A DNA stretch of 6,350 bases from Bryobacteraceae bacterium (lineage in GTDB: Bacteria; Acidobacteriota; Terriglobia; Bryobacterales; Bryobacteraceae). The notes beneath the pieces were generated by a model. That model worked only from the letters and a program-made list of their open reading frames with translations. It ran no database searches and was not told the DNA's origin. The DNA is taken from assembly GCA_030039005.1 (NCBI GenBank), contig JASHQT010000562.1, positions 1 to 6,350 on the forward strand, written 5' to 3'. The translations under genes were made by a program, and so were the position numbers. Positions 6,329 through 6,350 of this stretch are shown piece by piece (position 1 is the stretch's first letter; each line of letters begins with the position of its first letter).

Positions 6329-6350
6329 TGTTCACCTGCTTCGCTTCTGC

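Noticed and set aside
1..6350. CRISPR array, tRNA, rRNA, insertion sequence or defence island
   Set aside because: No spaced direct repeats, RNA-gene landmarks, transposase motifs or terminal inverted repeats with target duplications were seen; the genes are ordinary metabolic and membrane-maintenance genes.

Overview
The window is a moderately GC-rich (roughly 58-60% by eye) bacterial chromosome segment. It has tightly packed genes on both strands, Shine-Dalgarno-type ribosome sites and no mobile elements. Gene content and protein style (acetate-type acetyl-CoA synthetase, long-form SppA, stand-alone diiron metallo-beta-lactamase-fold protein, radical-SAM-type tail with a Cys cluster) would fit an environmental bacterium such as an Acidobacteriota/Solibacter-like lineage. 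That placement is an inference, because no rRNA or marker gene is present.

Layout, left to right. (1) 1-333 (+): the last 110 residues of a Cys-rich protein, probably the C-terminus of a radical SAM enzyme. (2) 361-2310 (-): acetyl-CoA synthetase, convergent with gene 1; a nested inverted repeat lies at the junction. (3) 2311-2539: a gap of about 230 bp upstream of acs, with a perfect 14-bp palindrome and a related inverted repeat. (4) 2540-3292 (-): a single-domain metallo-beta-lactamase-fold protein with a complete flavodiiron-type ligand set. (5) 3293-3660: about 370 bp with no convincing gene, containing an AT-rich promoter-like island and an inverted repeat. (6) 3661-4218 (-): a RibD-C/dihydrofolate-reductase-like protein. 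(7) 4219-4376: a divergent promoter region with a perfect 7-bp inverted repeat. (8) 4377-6107 (+): SppA, a membrane-anchored serine-lysine signal peptide peptidase. (9) 6086-6328 (-): a small helical protein of unknown function whose end overlaps the sppA end by 22 bp.

The genes look like independent housekeeping or accessory units rather than one operon. Acs activates acetate to acetyl-CoA. The diiron protein suggests handling of oxygen, NO or peroxide. SppA degrades membrane-released signal peptides. The DHFR-like protein is an NAD(P)H-dependent reductase candidate. I found no CRISPR array, tRNA, rRNA, transposase, defence cassette or clearly new multi-gene system. The best second-look items are the single-domain diiron protein, the Cys-rich radical-SAM-like tail, and the inverted repeats upstream of acs and sppA.
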